Below are positions 1 to 5,355 of a stretch of 5,355 nt of DNA, piece by piece. Every line of letters begins with the position of its first letter. Position 1 is the stretch's first letter. Location: positions 1-5,355 of the forward strand of contig CAJYHD010000351.1 of the NCBI GenBank assembly GCA_913773715.1, written 5' to 3'. The position numbers and the translations under genes are program-made. The notes under the pieces were generated by a model that ran no database searches, was not told the DNA's origin, and was given only the letters and a program-made list of their open reading frames with translations. This DNA comes from an uncultured Sphingobium sp. (GTDB lineage Bacteria > Pseudomonadota > Alphaproteobacteria > Sphingomonadales > Sphingomonadaceae).

Positions 1-591
1 GGCAAGTCGATGCCGCGCTTCGGCTTTGAAGGGCGTCAGGTTCTGAACCCCATGACCGCCTATCAGATCGTCCACATCACCGAAGGCGTCATCCAGCGCG
101 GCACCGCCACCGTGCTGGCGGACCTCAACCGGCCGCTGTTCGGCAAGACCGGCACAACCAACGGCCCCACCAATGTCTGGTTCGTGGGCGGGTCGCCCGA
201 CCTCGTCGCCGGCGTCTATATCGGCTATGACAAGCCTCGCAGCCTGGGGGGCTGGGCACAGGGCGGACGCGTCGCCGCACCGATTTGGAAGGCGGCGATG
301 GCCCCGATCCTCGAAACCATGCCCAAGACGCCCTTCATCGCCCCGCCCGGCATCCGCATGGTCGCGATCGACCGCCGATCGGGCCGCCGCGTCTATGGCG
401 CATGGCCGACCATCGAGCCGAAACCCGCGATCATCTGGGAAGCGTTCAAGCCCGAGTCCGAACCCCGCCGCACGATCCGCAAGGACGAGGCGGAAGATCT
501 GGCAAAAGCCGCAGCCGCCCGCGCCGCATCGACCGAACGCCGCCAACGCAACGACGCCGACTTCCTGGAAGGGCAAGGCGGGATTTATTGA
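1..591 (+). CDS. mrcA: Penicillin-binding protein 1A (bifunctional transglycosylase/transpeptidase), C-terminal part only
   Basis: This is the last 196 codons of a class A penicillin-binding protein. The frame is open from the first base of the window and the start lies upstream. The visible part is the end of the transpeptidase (penicillin-binding) domain, which cross-links peptidoglycan stem peptides on the periplasmic face of the inner membrane. The third active-site motif, KTGTT, is at residues 49-53 of the fragment (145-159), followed by NGPTNVWFVGGSPD and GVYIGYDKPRSLG, a pattern typical of PBP1A in Alphaproteobacteria. The SxxK and SxN motifs and the glycosyltransferase domain would be upstream. 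After the domain comes a Pro-rich stretch, then a charged Ala/Arg/Glu tail (about residues 150-190) likely to be a disordered or helical C-terminus. The family assignment is firm. The choice of PBP1A over other class A PBPs rests on the sequence around KTGTT. Confidence 0.93.
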   Translation, partial: GKSMPRFGFEGRQVLNPMTAYQIVHITEGVIQRGTATVLADLNRPLFGKTGTTNGPTNVWFVGGSPDLVAGVYIGYDKPRSLGGWAQGGRVAAPIWKAAMAPILETMPKTPFIAPPGIRMVAIDRRSGRRVYGAWPTIEPKPAIIWEAFKPESEPRRTIRKDEAEDLAKAAAARAASTERRQRNDADFLEGQGGIY

Positions 592-634
592 TCCGCCCGG
601 CAGCGCAGTTGCTAGAGCGAGTACCACCATCGTC

Positions 635-655
635 ACCCCGGACCTGATCCGGGGT
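635..655. repeat. Intergenic palindrome, ACCCCGGA / TCCGGGGT arms
   Basis: Perfect 8-bp arms (635-642 and 648-655) flank a 5-base spacer, CCTGA. The core resembles the dispersed 'GTCACCCCGGA...TCCGGGGT' intergenic repeats that I know to be frequent in sphingomonad and other alphaproteobacterial genomes. Those often continue into a second, inverted copy, which is absent here, so this could be a half or decayed unit. As RNA it would form a GC-rich hairpin 44 bases after the PBP1A stop codon. It could protect the 3' end or help termination, but no T-tract follows. Confidence 0.6.
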
Positions 656-709
656 ACCGCTTGCCGCGCGCTGAAGTATCTCGGCCTGTCCGACGCCTGA
701 AACTCATCC

Positions 710-738
710 TTGACTCTTAAATCTACATATGTTGGATT
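710..738 (+). promoter_or_regulatory. Candidate promoter with overlapping dyad operator for the padR operon
   Basis: A good -35 box, TTGACT (710-715), is followed at 17 bases by a poor -10, TGGATT (733-738). Between them, and overlapping the -10, lies an imperfect 20-bp dyad (719-738). It is centred on a perfect palindrome, ACATATGT (725-732), with 7 of 10 symmetric pairs matching. PadR-family repressors often bind ATGT/ACAT-type dyads in their own promoters, so autoregulation is a reasonable inference. If this -10 is right, transcription would begin at or next to the ATG at 745, giving a leaderless or nearly leaderless mRNA. Confidence 0.5.
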
Positions 739-744
739 GCTGCC

Positions 745-1047
745 ATGATCAGAAAGCGGCAACCCTCTCGACAGATGCGCATCGTCCTTGACATCCTGTC
801 GCAGGATCGAAGCAGCTGGCGGCACGGCTATGACCTGATGAAGGAAACGGGCCTCCTGTCGGGAACGCTCTACCCCTTGTTGATGCGCATGACCGATCAG
901 GGGCTTGTCGAAGCGGAATGGCGTGAACCGGCCCACCCCGGTCGCCCGCCACGCCACGCCTATCGGTTGACCGCGGCAGGTTTCGCGCTGGCCCGAGAGA
1001 TGATGGAGCAAAGCGGCGCCCGCTTTTCCGGGGAGGCAATCGCATGA
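745..1047 (+). CDS. PadR-family transcriptional regulator (short form)
   Basis: This 100-residue protein is a winged helix-turn-helix DNA-binding protein of the PadR family, which usually act as dimeric repressors whose operators are released on ligand binding or stress. Visible features are the first helix (about 10-20), HGYDLMKETGL (27-37), the recognition helix SGTLYPLLMRMTDQG (39-53) and the wing ending GRPPRHAYRLT (66-76). The SGTLYPLL and GRPPRxxYxLT patterns are diagnostic. After the wing only about 24 residues remain, so this is the small subfamily without a long C-terminal dimerisation domain. The ATG at 745 gives the expected N-terminus but has only a weak GGA upstream (734-736). 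Its last codons overlap the next gene by four bases (ATGA). Regulatory targets cannot be read from the sequence, but the overlapping membrane protein gene is the obvious first candidate. Confidence 0.92.
   Translation: MIRKRQPSRQMRIVLDILSQDRSSWRHGYDLMKETGLLSGTLYPLLMRMTDQGLVEAEWREPAHPGRPPRHAYRLTAAGFALAREMMEQSGARFSGEAIA
1030..1036 (+). promoter_or_regulatory. Strong Shine-Dalgarno inside padR for the overlapping membrane-protein gene
   Basis: GGGGAGG lies 7 bases before the ATG at 1044, within the padR reading frame. It fixes the start of the second gene and suggests translational coupling or re-initiation across the ATGA overlap. It is a much better site than anything in front of padR, so the membrane protein may be made in excess of the regulator. 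Confidence 0.75.
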
Positions 1048-1688
1048 AGAACCCTATCGCTCGCGCGCTTATGGCGCTGGCTGCCGCAGCTCTTGGCGAA
1101 AACCGACAGCAATGGTCGATGGCGATGCGCGTCGAGTTCGAAACGGAGGTGGCCGATTCCGACCGCCTGCGCTTCGCCTTCGGCTGCCTGATCGGCGCAT
1201 GGCGTGACATGTTCTCCCGAACCGAGGGGCGCTTCACCCTTACCAGCTACGGTCTGGCGCTCGGCCTCATCATGCCCATGGCCGCGCTTCAGGTCGGGTG
1301 CGCGCTGTTCGGGATGCCCTATCTCTATCCCGGCGGGGAAGGCCTGTCGCACGCGATGCTCGTGGGGCAGGAGCATGAGCAGCTTCTGCGCAGCATCTAT
1401 CAGGCCGCGATCGTACCACTGGCCCTGCTTCAACTCGCCATCGGTTATGGCCATGTCCGGGTCGCCTGGGCGATGCTGGAGCGCGACTGGGCAGTCGTCA
1501 TGCGATGGGGCATCTGCACCTTGGCATCGGCGGCGACGCTTATCCTGTTCATGAGCATATTATTTCTCAACAGCCGTCAGGCGATGCTTCAGGGGGCGAT
1601 TCTCGGCATCGAACTCGGTATCGCCCTGATCCTCGCGCGCTGGCACGCGCAGCTTGCGACGACGAAAGTCACCATGCAGCCGGGCTGA
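1044..1688 (+). CDS. Uncharacterised four-helix membrane protein, second gene of the padR operon
   Basis: I do not recognise a named family for this 214-residue protein. The N-terminal 60 residues are amphipathic and charged (ALGENRQQWSMAMRVEFE, then RLRFAFGCLIGAWRD) and look cytoplasmic or membrane-surface associated. Four hydrophobic stretches follow at about 66-90, 119-141, 153-175 and 180-199. A soluble segment between the first and second (about 91-118, YLYPGGEG, then HAMLVGQEHEQ) is a possible ligand-facing loop. There is no ATPase, protease or kinase motif. The start is set by the ATGA overlap with padR and a strong GGGGAGG site. Paired PadR-membrane protein operons are known in other bacteria (for example PadR with DUF1700-type proteins), where the membrane partner is controlled by, or modulates, the regulator. 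Applying that here is inference. It could also be a small transporter or permease-like accessory protein. Confidence 0.82.
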   Translation: MKNPIARALMALAAAALGENRQQWSMAMRVEFETEVADSDRLRFAFGCLIGAWRDMFSRTEGRFTLTSYGLALGLIMPMAALQVGCALFGMPYLYPGGEGLSHAMLVGQEHEQLLRSIYQAAIVPLALLQLAIGYGHVRVAWAMLERDWAVVMRWGICTLASAATLILFMSILFLNSRQAMLQGAILGIELGIALILARWHAQLATTKVTMQPG

Positions 1689-1782
1689 CGCCCGCCAAAA
1701 GAATATGCGCATCCAGTTTCGACACTTCGGGAAGCACCGTCCCGGAGACGGGGTTCGCATGCCTACAAATCGGTGCCGATAT

Positions 1783-1787
1783 GGGAG
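1783..1787 (+). promoter_or_regulatory. Shine-Dalgarno that fixes the start of the secreted protein gene
   Basis: GGGAG lies 7 bases before the ATG at 1795. The same frame is open back to 1654, inside the preceding gene, but the good ribosome site directly before a signal peptide identifies 1795 as the real start. Confidence 0.7.
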
Positions 1788-1794
1788 ACGATAT

Positions 1795-2298
1795 ATGCAA
1801 AGATCCTTCATGCAGCTTGCCGCCGCAGCGCTCATGATCGGCGGACATGCCGCCGCGCAGTCCGGGGCAACGCAATCGATGCCGACCGGCCCCGCTTTTC
1901 TCGGCCAATGGGAACTCGACCTCGCCCGCATGCCCGCCGATTATGGCCCACCCCCCAAGCGCGTTCTCTACACCTTCGAGGAGGCCGGGGCAGGCTATTG
2001 GCGCACGAAAATCGATATCACCGCGCCGGACGGCAGCGTTCGCCACATGGCGGTGCGATACAAACAGGACGGCACCATGGCAACGGGAGAAGGGGACAGG
2101 AGCGAAGCGGACAGCGCCGCCTTCAATTCGCCGTTACCCGGCGTGCTGGTCATGAGCCTGTCGAAGAACCAGCATCTGGGTTCCGTGCGCGTCTATGCCG
2201 TGTCCGCCGACGGCAAGGAAATGACGGAATCGGCCGCCAATGTGAAAGACGGCGGATCGCCCTTCGTCCGCAACTTCCATTACAAGCGGGTCGGTTGA
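1795..2298 (+). CDS. Small exported protein of unknown function with signal peptide
   Basis: This 167-residue protein begins with a Sec-type signal peptide: MQR, a hydrophobic stretch LAAAALMIGG, and a likely signal peptidase I cut after AAA at residue 21. There is no lipobox cysteine, and the protein has no cysteines at all. The mature part of about 146 residues is rich in predicted beta strands: FLGQWELDLAR (35-45), KRVLYTFEEAG (55-65), YWRTKIDITAPDG (68-80), RHMAVRYKQDGT (83-94), VRVYAVSADGKEMTESA (131-147) and a C-terminal FHYKRVG. Repeated 'strand, DG turn, strand' units suggest a small beta barrel or lipocalin-like fold, as in periplasmic proteins of sphingomonads that begin 'FLGxWELDLA'. 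I recall relatives being labelled 'LuxR family regulator' in annotations, which nothing here supports because there is no helix-turn-helix. It starts 106 bases after the membrane-protein gene on the same strand, so co-transcription is possible but unproven. Confidence 0.8.
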   Translation: MQRSFMQLAAAALMIGGHAAAQSGATQSMPTGPAFLGQWELDLARMPADYGPPPKRVLYTFEEAGAGYWRTKIDITAPDGSVRHMAVRYKQDGTMATGEGDRSEADSAAFNSPLPGVLVMSLSKNQHLGSVRVYAVSADGKEMTESAANVKDGGSPFVRNFHYKRVG

Positions 2299-2322
2299 AC
2301 GCCGCCTGCCGGGATAGGAAAA

Positions 2323-2348
2323 GAGGCGGCGGATCGCTCCGCCGCCTC
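2323..2348 (-). terminator. Intrinsic terminator between convergent genes (best on the minus strand)
   Basis: A perfect 11-bp GC-rich stem (2323-2333 with 2338-2348) closes a TCGC loop. On the minus strand it begins 25 bases after the aminopeptidase stop codon and is followed by TCTTTTCC, a short U-rich tail. On the plus strand it lies 24 bases after the stop of the secreted-protein gene but is followed by CCATATC, with no T-run. It therefore probably ends the aminopeptidase transcript and may act less efficiently in the other direction. Confidence 0.75.
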
Positions 2349-2373
2349 CCATATCGTCAACGCCTGCCGTAGC

Positions 2374-5022
2374 TTACTTCTTCGCGAACCAAGCCTTGGC
2401 TTCCGGCTTCACCCGCGCGCGCGTCGCGATGCGGGTGTTGATCGCGGCGATCGAGCGATCGACCACCTTGCGCGATTCCGGCGTCAGATACTGGGTCGCA
2501 TAGGCGTCCAGCTTCTTCGCCATCGCCGGGTCCGCCGATCCGCCACCGAGCCGTGCGAGCGCCTGGCTGCGCGCCGACACGTCGATCAGCGCCTCATATT
2601 GCGCGCGGTGCGCCAGCACGAAGTCGACCGCCTGCATCGGATGCTCGGCCCCGACCGCCGACACGATCGCCGCGCTCGTCGTCTTGCCCGGCTCGTCGGT
2701 CAGCGCGAGGTTCAGCGCCTGCGCCGACAGCTTCTCGTCCTTCGCGCCGCCGAGCAGTGCATAGAGCGTGCTCTTTTCGAGGTCGCTCTTCGCGCCCTTC
2801 GCCATGGTGCGCAGTTTATCCCAGGTCGCCTGATCGGCATTCTTGGCGATGATGCCCAGCCAAACGTTGCGCAGCGGTCCGTCAAGCGCCGCGGGATTGC
2901 TGTTCAGCGCGGCGAAGCGGCGATTGGCTTCGGCCACCACCGCCTTGTCGCCCATGCGGCCCAGCGTCGAAACGAGCGCTGTGCGCAGCACCGGCACGTT
3001 CGCGCCTTCGCCCTGCTTGGCGTCATAGCCGATACCCGACAGGATCGGCGTCAGCTTGCGCGAGGTGTAGGCCAGCACGCGCGCCTGGCTCGCCGCGTCG
3101 CCGTCCAGCATGTCATAGCTGCTCGACAGATAGTCCGGCACTTCGGCCAAGACGGCCGGGCTGGCGCTGGTCGGCACCGCATCGATCAGGTCGAGCGCCA
3201 GGCCCATCGGCTGGTACCCGCCGACGCTCAGCTGGAACTGGTCCGCCATCAGGCCGGTCTGGTCGATGCTGGCGAGCTTGCCGAAATCCTTCGCCAGCGC
3301 CTTGACGTTGGCAGCGGGATAGAGCGAGCGATAATAGCCCGTCTGGCCCGCATTGACGACATAGGCGCCGCAACCCGGCAGCGTCACCTTGCCATTGCCC
3401 TGAAGGATCAGGCGCTGCGCTTCGCCGCCGAGCGTCTGCGCCTTGACCGGCACGTTCCATTTGAGCGGCGTCTTGTCCCTGGCGTCACGGCTGAACTCGC
3501 CCTGGCTCAGCGTCAGCACGGTGTTGCCGCCCTGGCACTGTGCCGCGTCCACCTTGACCAGCGGGATGCCCGGCTGGCTGGTGAAGTCATGCGCGATCGA
3601 GACGAGGCCCTTGGCGCCCGCGCCCTCGACCGCTTTCCACAGATCGTCGGTCACCGTGTTGCCGTAGGCATGCGCCTTCATATAGGCGCGGATGCCGCTG
3701 CGCCACGTGTCTTCCCCGGCATAGCCTTCCAGCATGGTGATGACCGCCTCACCCTTCTGATAGGTGATGGCATCGAACGCCTGGTTCACCTGATCGACGG
3801 TGGTGATCTTCTGCACGACGGGGTGGGTGGTTTTGAGCGAATCGAGGCTCATCGCCGCCTCGCGCCCATCGACGCGGGTCAGCAGCATTTCCCATTGCGG
3901 ATTGAGCTTGTCGGTCGACTTGGTCGCCATCCAGCTGGCGAAGCCTTCGTTCAGCCACAGATCGTCCCACCACGCCATGGTGACGAGATCGCCGAACCAC
4001 TGATGCGCAATTTCATGCGCGTCGGTTTCGAAGATGCGGCGGCGCTGCGCTTCGGTGGTGAAGCGCGGATCGACCAGCAGAGCGCGTTCGAAGGTGAAGA
4101 TCGCGCCCCAATTCTCCATCGCGCTGAAGAACTGGCTCTGGCCCGGACCCGCGACATTGTCGAGCTTGGGCAGCGGGAAGGGGACGCCGAAATATTCGTT
4201 ATAATAAGGCAGGATCGCCGCCGACGCGTCGAGCGCTAGCTGCGCCTTGCCGACATTGCCCTTGCCGGTGATGACACCGACTTCGGTCTGGCCCGCCATC
4301 TTGGTCGCCCGCTCCAATTCGCCCGTGCCGAAGAACAGCAGGTAGGATGACATCTTCGGACTGGTGCCGAAGGTCACCAGCTTCTTGCCACCGGCTTGGT
4401 TGGTGCTGCTCTTCACCGGCATGTTGCTCACCGCCATCTGCTCGGCGGGGACCATGGCGCTGAGGTCGAAGGTCGCCTTGTAGCTCGGCTCGTCCCAGCT
4501 CGGCACGAAGCGGCGCGCGTCAGGCGCTTCGAACTGCGTGAACAGTGCACGCTTCGCCGCGCCTGCATTGTCGGTATAGTCGAGCGCGAACAGGCCGTTC
4601 GCCTGCTGGTTGATGACTCCCGCATAGGTGATGTCGAGCTTGTAGGTGCCGGGCGCGACCGGCTTGCCGAAATCGAGCGCGACGGTCTGCGCATTGGCAT
4701 CGACCTTCGCCGTGCCCTTCATACCCTTGCCGTTCGCAGGCGTCAGCATGACGTCGCCGATGCTGAGGTCTGCGGCGTTCAGCACCAGCGTCGGTATCGC
4801 CGTGCTGACGGTGACGTCGATCGTCACCTTGCCCGTGAATTTGAGGTTCGCCGCGTCGGGGGTGACGGTGATGGCGTAATGGCTGGGCGCCGCTCCGCGC
4901 GGCAGCTGCGTCGTGACGCCCGCTGCGGGGCCGGTCGGCGCGGCGGTCTGGGCGGCGGCAGGCGTGGCGAGGGCGATCGGCGCGGCGGCGATCAGCAGCG
5001 GCAGGATTTTGGCAAAGGACAT
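2374..5022 (-). CDS. Exported M1-family zinc metallo-aminopeptidase
   Basis: This 882-residue enzyme should remove N-terminal amino acids from peptides in the periplasm or outside the cell. A Sec signal peptide (about 1-24, ending in AAA before Q25) precedes the beta-rich M1 N-terminal domain (about 38-230, with WDEPSYKATF near 176-185 and SNMP near 199-202). The catalytic domain (about 240-480) carries the exopeptidase motif as SAMEN (300-304). It also has the zinc site HEIAH (336-340), with the third ligand E359 exactly 18 residues on in WLNEGFASW, and the transition-state tyrosine Y421 in YQKGE. The remaining region (about 515-860) is helical and opens with VNAGQTGYYRSLY, as in the ERAP1_C superhelical domain. 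All catalytic residues are present, so it should be active. The mature protein has only two cysteines (C496, C551), a possible disulfide. The ATG at 5022 is preferred over an in-frame GTG at 5043, which has no ribosome site. GGAG lies 12 bases before the ATG, rather far. It is convergent with the secreted-protein gene. Confidence 0.95.
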   Translation of the reverse strand: MSFAKILPLLIAAAPIALATPAAAQTAAPTGPAAGVTTQLPRGAAPSHYAITVTPDAANLKFTGKVTIDVTVSTAIPTLVLNAADLSIGDVMLTPANGKGMKGTAKVDANAQTVALDFGKPVAPGTYKLDITYAGVINQQANGLFALDYTDNAGAAKRALFTQFEAPDARRFVPSWDEPSYKATFDLSAMVPAEQMAVSNMPVKSSTNQAGGKKLVTFGTSPKMSSYLLFFGTGELERATKMAGQTEVGVITGKGNVGKAQLALDASAAILPYYNEYFGVPFPLPKLDNVAGPGQSQFFSAMENWGAIFTFERALLVDPRFTTEAQRRRIFETDAHEIAHQWFGDLVTMAWWDDLWLNEGFASWMATKSTDKLNPQWEMLLTRVDGREAAMSLDSLKTTHPVVQKITTVDQVNQAFDAITYQKGEAVITMLEGYAGEDTWRSGIRAYMKAHAYGNTVTDDLWKAVEGAGAKGLVSIAHDFTSQPGIPLVKVDAAQCQGGNTVLTLSQGEFSRDARDKTPLKWNVPVKAQTLGGEAQRLILQGNGKVTLPGCGAYVVNAGQTGYYRSLYPAANVKALAKDFGKLASIDQTGLMADQFQLSVGGYQPMGLALDLIDAVPTSASPAVLAEVPDYLSSSYDMLDGDAASQARVLAYTSRKLTPILSGIGYDAKQGEGANVPVLRTALVSTLGRMGDKAVVAEANRRFAALNSNPAALDGPLRNVWLGIIAKNADQATWDKLRTMAKGAKSDLEKSTLYALLGGAKDEKLSAQALNLALTDEPGKTTSAAIVSAVGAEHPMQAVDFVLAHRAQYEALIDVSARSQALARLGGGSADPAMAKKLDAYATQYLTPESRKVVDRSIAAINTRIATRARVKPEAKAWFAKK

Positions 5023-5064
5023 GGTGGTGCAGGACTCCGGCACGTCAGGAACGCGGGAGGAGAC

Positions 5065-5073
5065 ATTATCCCA
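5065..5073 (-). promoter_or_regulatory. Candidate extended -10 promoter of the aminopeptidase gene
   Basis: Read on the minus strand, the sequence is TGGGATAAT. This is a TGn extension followed by GATAAT, five of six matches to the -10 consensus. It lies about 42 bases upstream of the ATG at 5022, which would give a 5' leader of roughly 36 bases. No convincing -35 box is found 16-18 bases upstream, where an inverted repeat lies instead. Confidence 0.4.
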
Positions 5074-5095
5074 TCCCGCAGGATGACAGCGGGAT
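5073..5095. repeat. Inverted repeat ATCCCGC / GCGGGAT next to the candidate promoter
   Basis: Perfect 7-bp arms (5073-5079 and 5089-5095) flank a 9-base spacer, AGGATGACA. It covers the place where the -35 of the aminopeptidase promoter would be, so it could be an operator. As RNA it could also be a weak hairpin in the queF 3' region, but no T-run follows it on the minus strand. Confidence 0.5.
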
Positions 5096-5140
5096 CGGCC
5101 GTTTTGCCTGCGCGGTCAAGTGAAGCGTCCGTCATCCCAT

Positions 5141-5171
5141 GTCGTTGGTCGAACAGGGACGGTCGTTGGTC
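5141..5171. repeat. Direct repeat GTCGTTGGTC, two copies 21 bp apart
   Basis: Identical 10-mers occur at 5141-5150 and 5162-5171, separated by 11 bases. The 21-bp period equals two helical turns, so both copies face the same side of the DNA, as binding sites of a cooperative regulator would. They sit about 70-100 bases upstream of the candidate aminopeptidase -10. The repeat is exact, but any function is conjecture. Confidence 0.5.
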
Positions 5172-5190
5172 ACCTCACGCAACCTTGCGC

Positions 5191-5355
5191 TCAACCCCTC
5201 CCGCGATAGCCCGGCACATCCTGCGACGGCAACCACAGGCCTGCGGGCGGCTCGCCGGATTGCCAGAACACATCGATCGGGATGCCACCACGCGGATACC
5301 AATAGCCGCCGATGCGCAGCCAGATCGGCTGCATCTCGGCGAACAGCCGCTCGCC
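5191..5355 (-). CDS. queF: NADPH-dependent 7-cyano-7-deazaguanine (preQ0) reductase QueF, C-terminal part only
   Basis: These are the last 54 codons of a minus-strand gene that enters the window at its right edge. The translation carries [20 protein letters not shown] (residues 12-31 of the fragment) and ends PGYRGRG. This matches the C-terminus of the short (about 150-residue) QueF of Alphaproteobacteria as I know it. The RGGIPID segment corresponds to the family's conserved RGGxxID near the C-terminus. QueF reduces the nitrile of preQ0 to the aminomethyl group of preQ1 in the cytoplasm, a step in queuosine synthesis for tRNA wobble positions. The catalytic Cys and Asp lie in the missing N-terminal part and cannot be checked. 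The stop is TGA at 5193-5191. No strong terminator hairpin follows. Confidence 0.85.
   Translation of the reverse strand, partial: GERLFAEMQPIWLRIGGYWYPRGGIPIDVFWQSGEPPAGLWLPSQDVPGYRGRG

Larger units (their letters stand above)
592..744. other. Intergenic region between the PBP1A gene and the padR operon
   Basis: These 153 bases separate two same-strand transcription units. They hold a palindromic repeat (635-655) and the candidate promoter/operator of the downstream operon (710-738), both listed separately. I see no gene here. No hairpin followed by a T-run is present, so a classical intrinsic terminator for the PBP1A gene is not evident. Confidence 0.6.
5023..5190. other. Intergenic region upstream of the aminopeptidase gene
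   Basis: These 168 bases lie between the stop of queF and the start of the aminopeptidase gene, both on the minus strand. They contain a candidate extended -10, a perfect inverted repeat and a 10-bp direct repeat, all listed separately. I see no coding sequence or RNA gene here. The length and signals suggest the aminopeptidase has its own promoter and is not simply co-transcribed with queF. Confidence 0.55.

Noticed and set aside
749..1454. Minus-strand open frames opposite padR and the membrane protein gene
   Set aside because: Both are shadows of well-supported plus-strand genes, with low-complexity Arg-rich translations and no ribosome site or family resemblance.
1739..1754. Short hairpin (CCCG-GAGA-CGGG) between the membrane-protein and secreted-protein genes as a terminator
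   Set aside because: Only four Watson-Crick pairs plus two wobble pairs are possible and no T-run follows, so it does not support an end of transcription.
1654..1794. A longer N-terminus for the small secreted protein, starting inside the membrane-protein gene
   Set aside because: The extra 47 residues are Arg-rich, overlap another gene in a different frame, and would bury the signal peptide. The ATG at 1795 has a good GGGAG site.
2599..4239. A 546-codon open frame on the plus strand, antisense to the aminopeptidase
   Set aside because: It lies entirely within a clear M1 enzyme gene. Its product is Arg/His/Ala-rich with no recognisable domain, which is what the complement of a GC-rich gene with strong third-position bias produces.
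5023..5043. GTG start for the aminopeptidase at 5043
   Set aside because: It adds seven residues before a complete signal peptide. The bases upstream on that strand are pyrimidine-rich (CTCCTCCC), so there is no ribosome site.
1..5355. CRISPR array, insertion sequence, tRNA, phage or toxin-antitoxin module
   Set aside because: I found no regularly spaced repeats, transposase motif, terminal inverted repeats of a mobile element or tRNA-like sequence. Base composition looks even and most space is taken by ordinary chromosomal genes.

Overview
The window is about 5.4 kb of GC-rich DNA (roughly 63-65% G+C by eye). It fits an alphaproteobacterium, most likely a sphingomonad (Sphingomonadales). 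The reasons are the PBP1A C-terminus, the [19 protein letters not shown] end of QueF, Ala-rich signal peptides and a CCCCGGA/TCCGGGG intergenic palindrome of a type common in these genomes. The genus cannot be fixed from the sequence alone.

Layout. (1) Positions 1-591, + strand: the 3' end of a class A penicillin-binding protein (PBP1A), including the KTGTT active-site motif. (2) 592-744: an intergenic stretch with a palindromic repeat and a candidate promoter/operator. (3) 745-1688, + strand: a tight two-gene operon. It encodes a short PadR-type repressor and, overlapping it by ATGA, an unrecognised protein with four predicted membrane segments. (4) 1795-2298, + strand: a small secreted protein with a clear signal peptide and no assigned function. 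(5) 2323-2348: a perfect 11-bp hairpin between convergent genes, with a U-rich tail only on the minus strand. (6) 2374-5022, - strand: a complete exported M1-family zinc aminopeptidase of 882 residues with an ERAP1-like C-terminal region. (7) 5023-5190: its upstream region, with a candidate extended -10, an inverted repeat and a 10-bp direct repeat at a 21-bp period. (8) 5191-5355, - strand: the 3' end of queF (preQ0 reductase, queuosine pathway).

The genes do not form one pathway. The flanks are housekeeping functions (cell wall synthesis, tRNA modification) and the aminopeptidase probably serves periplasmic peptide breakdown. The least described part is the PadR/membrane-protein pair and the small secreted protein after it. 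By analogy with other PadR-membrane protein pairs, they may form a ligand- or envelope-responsive module, but this is inference. I saw no mobile element, CRISPR array, tRNA or rRNA, and no clear sign of recent transfer.
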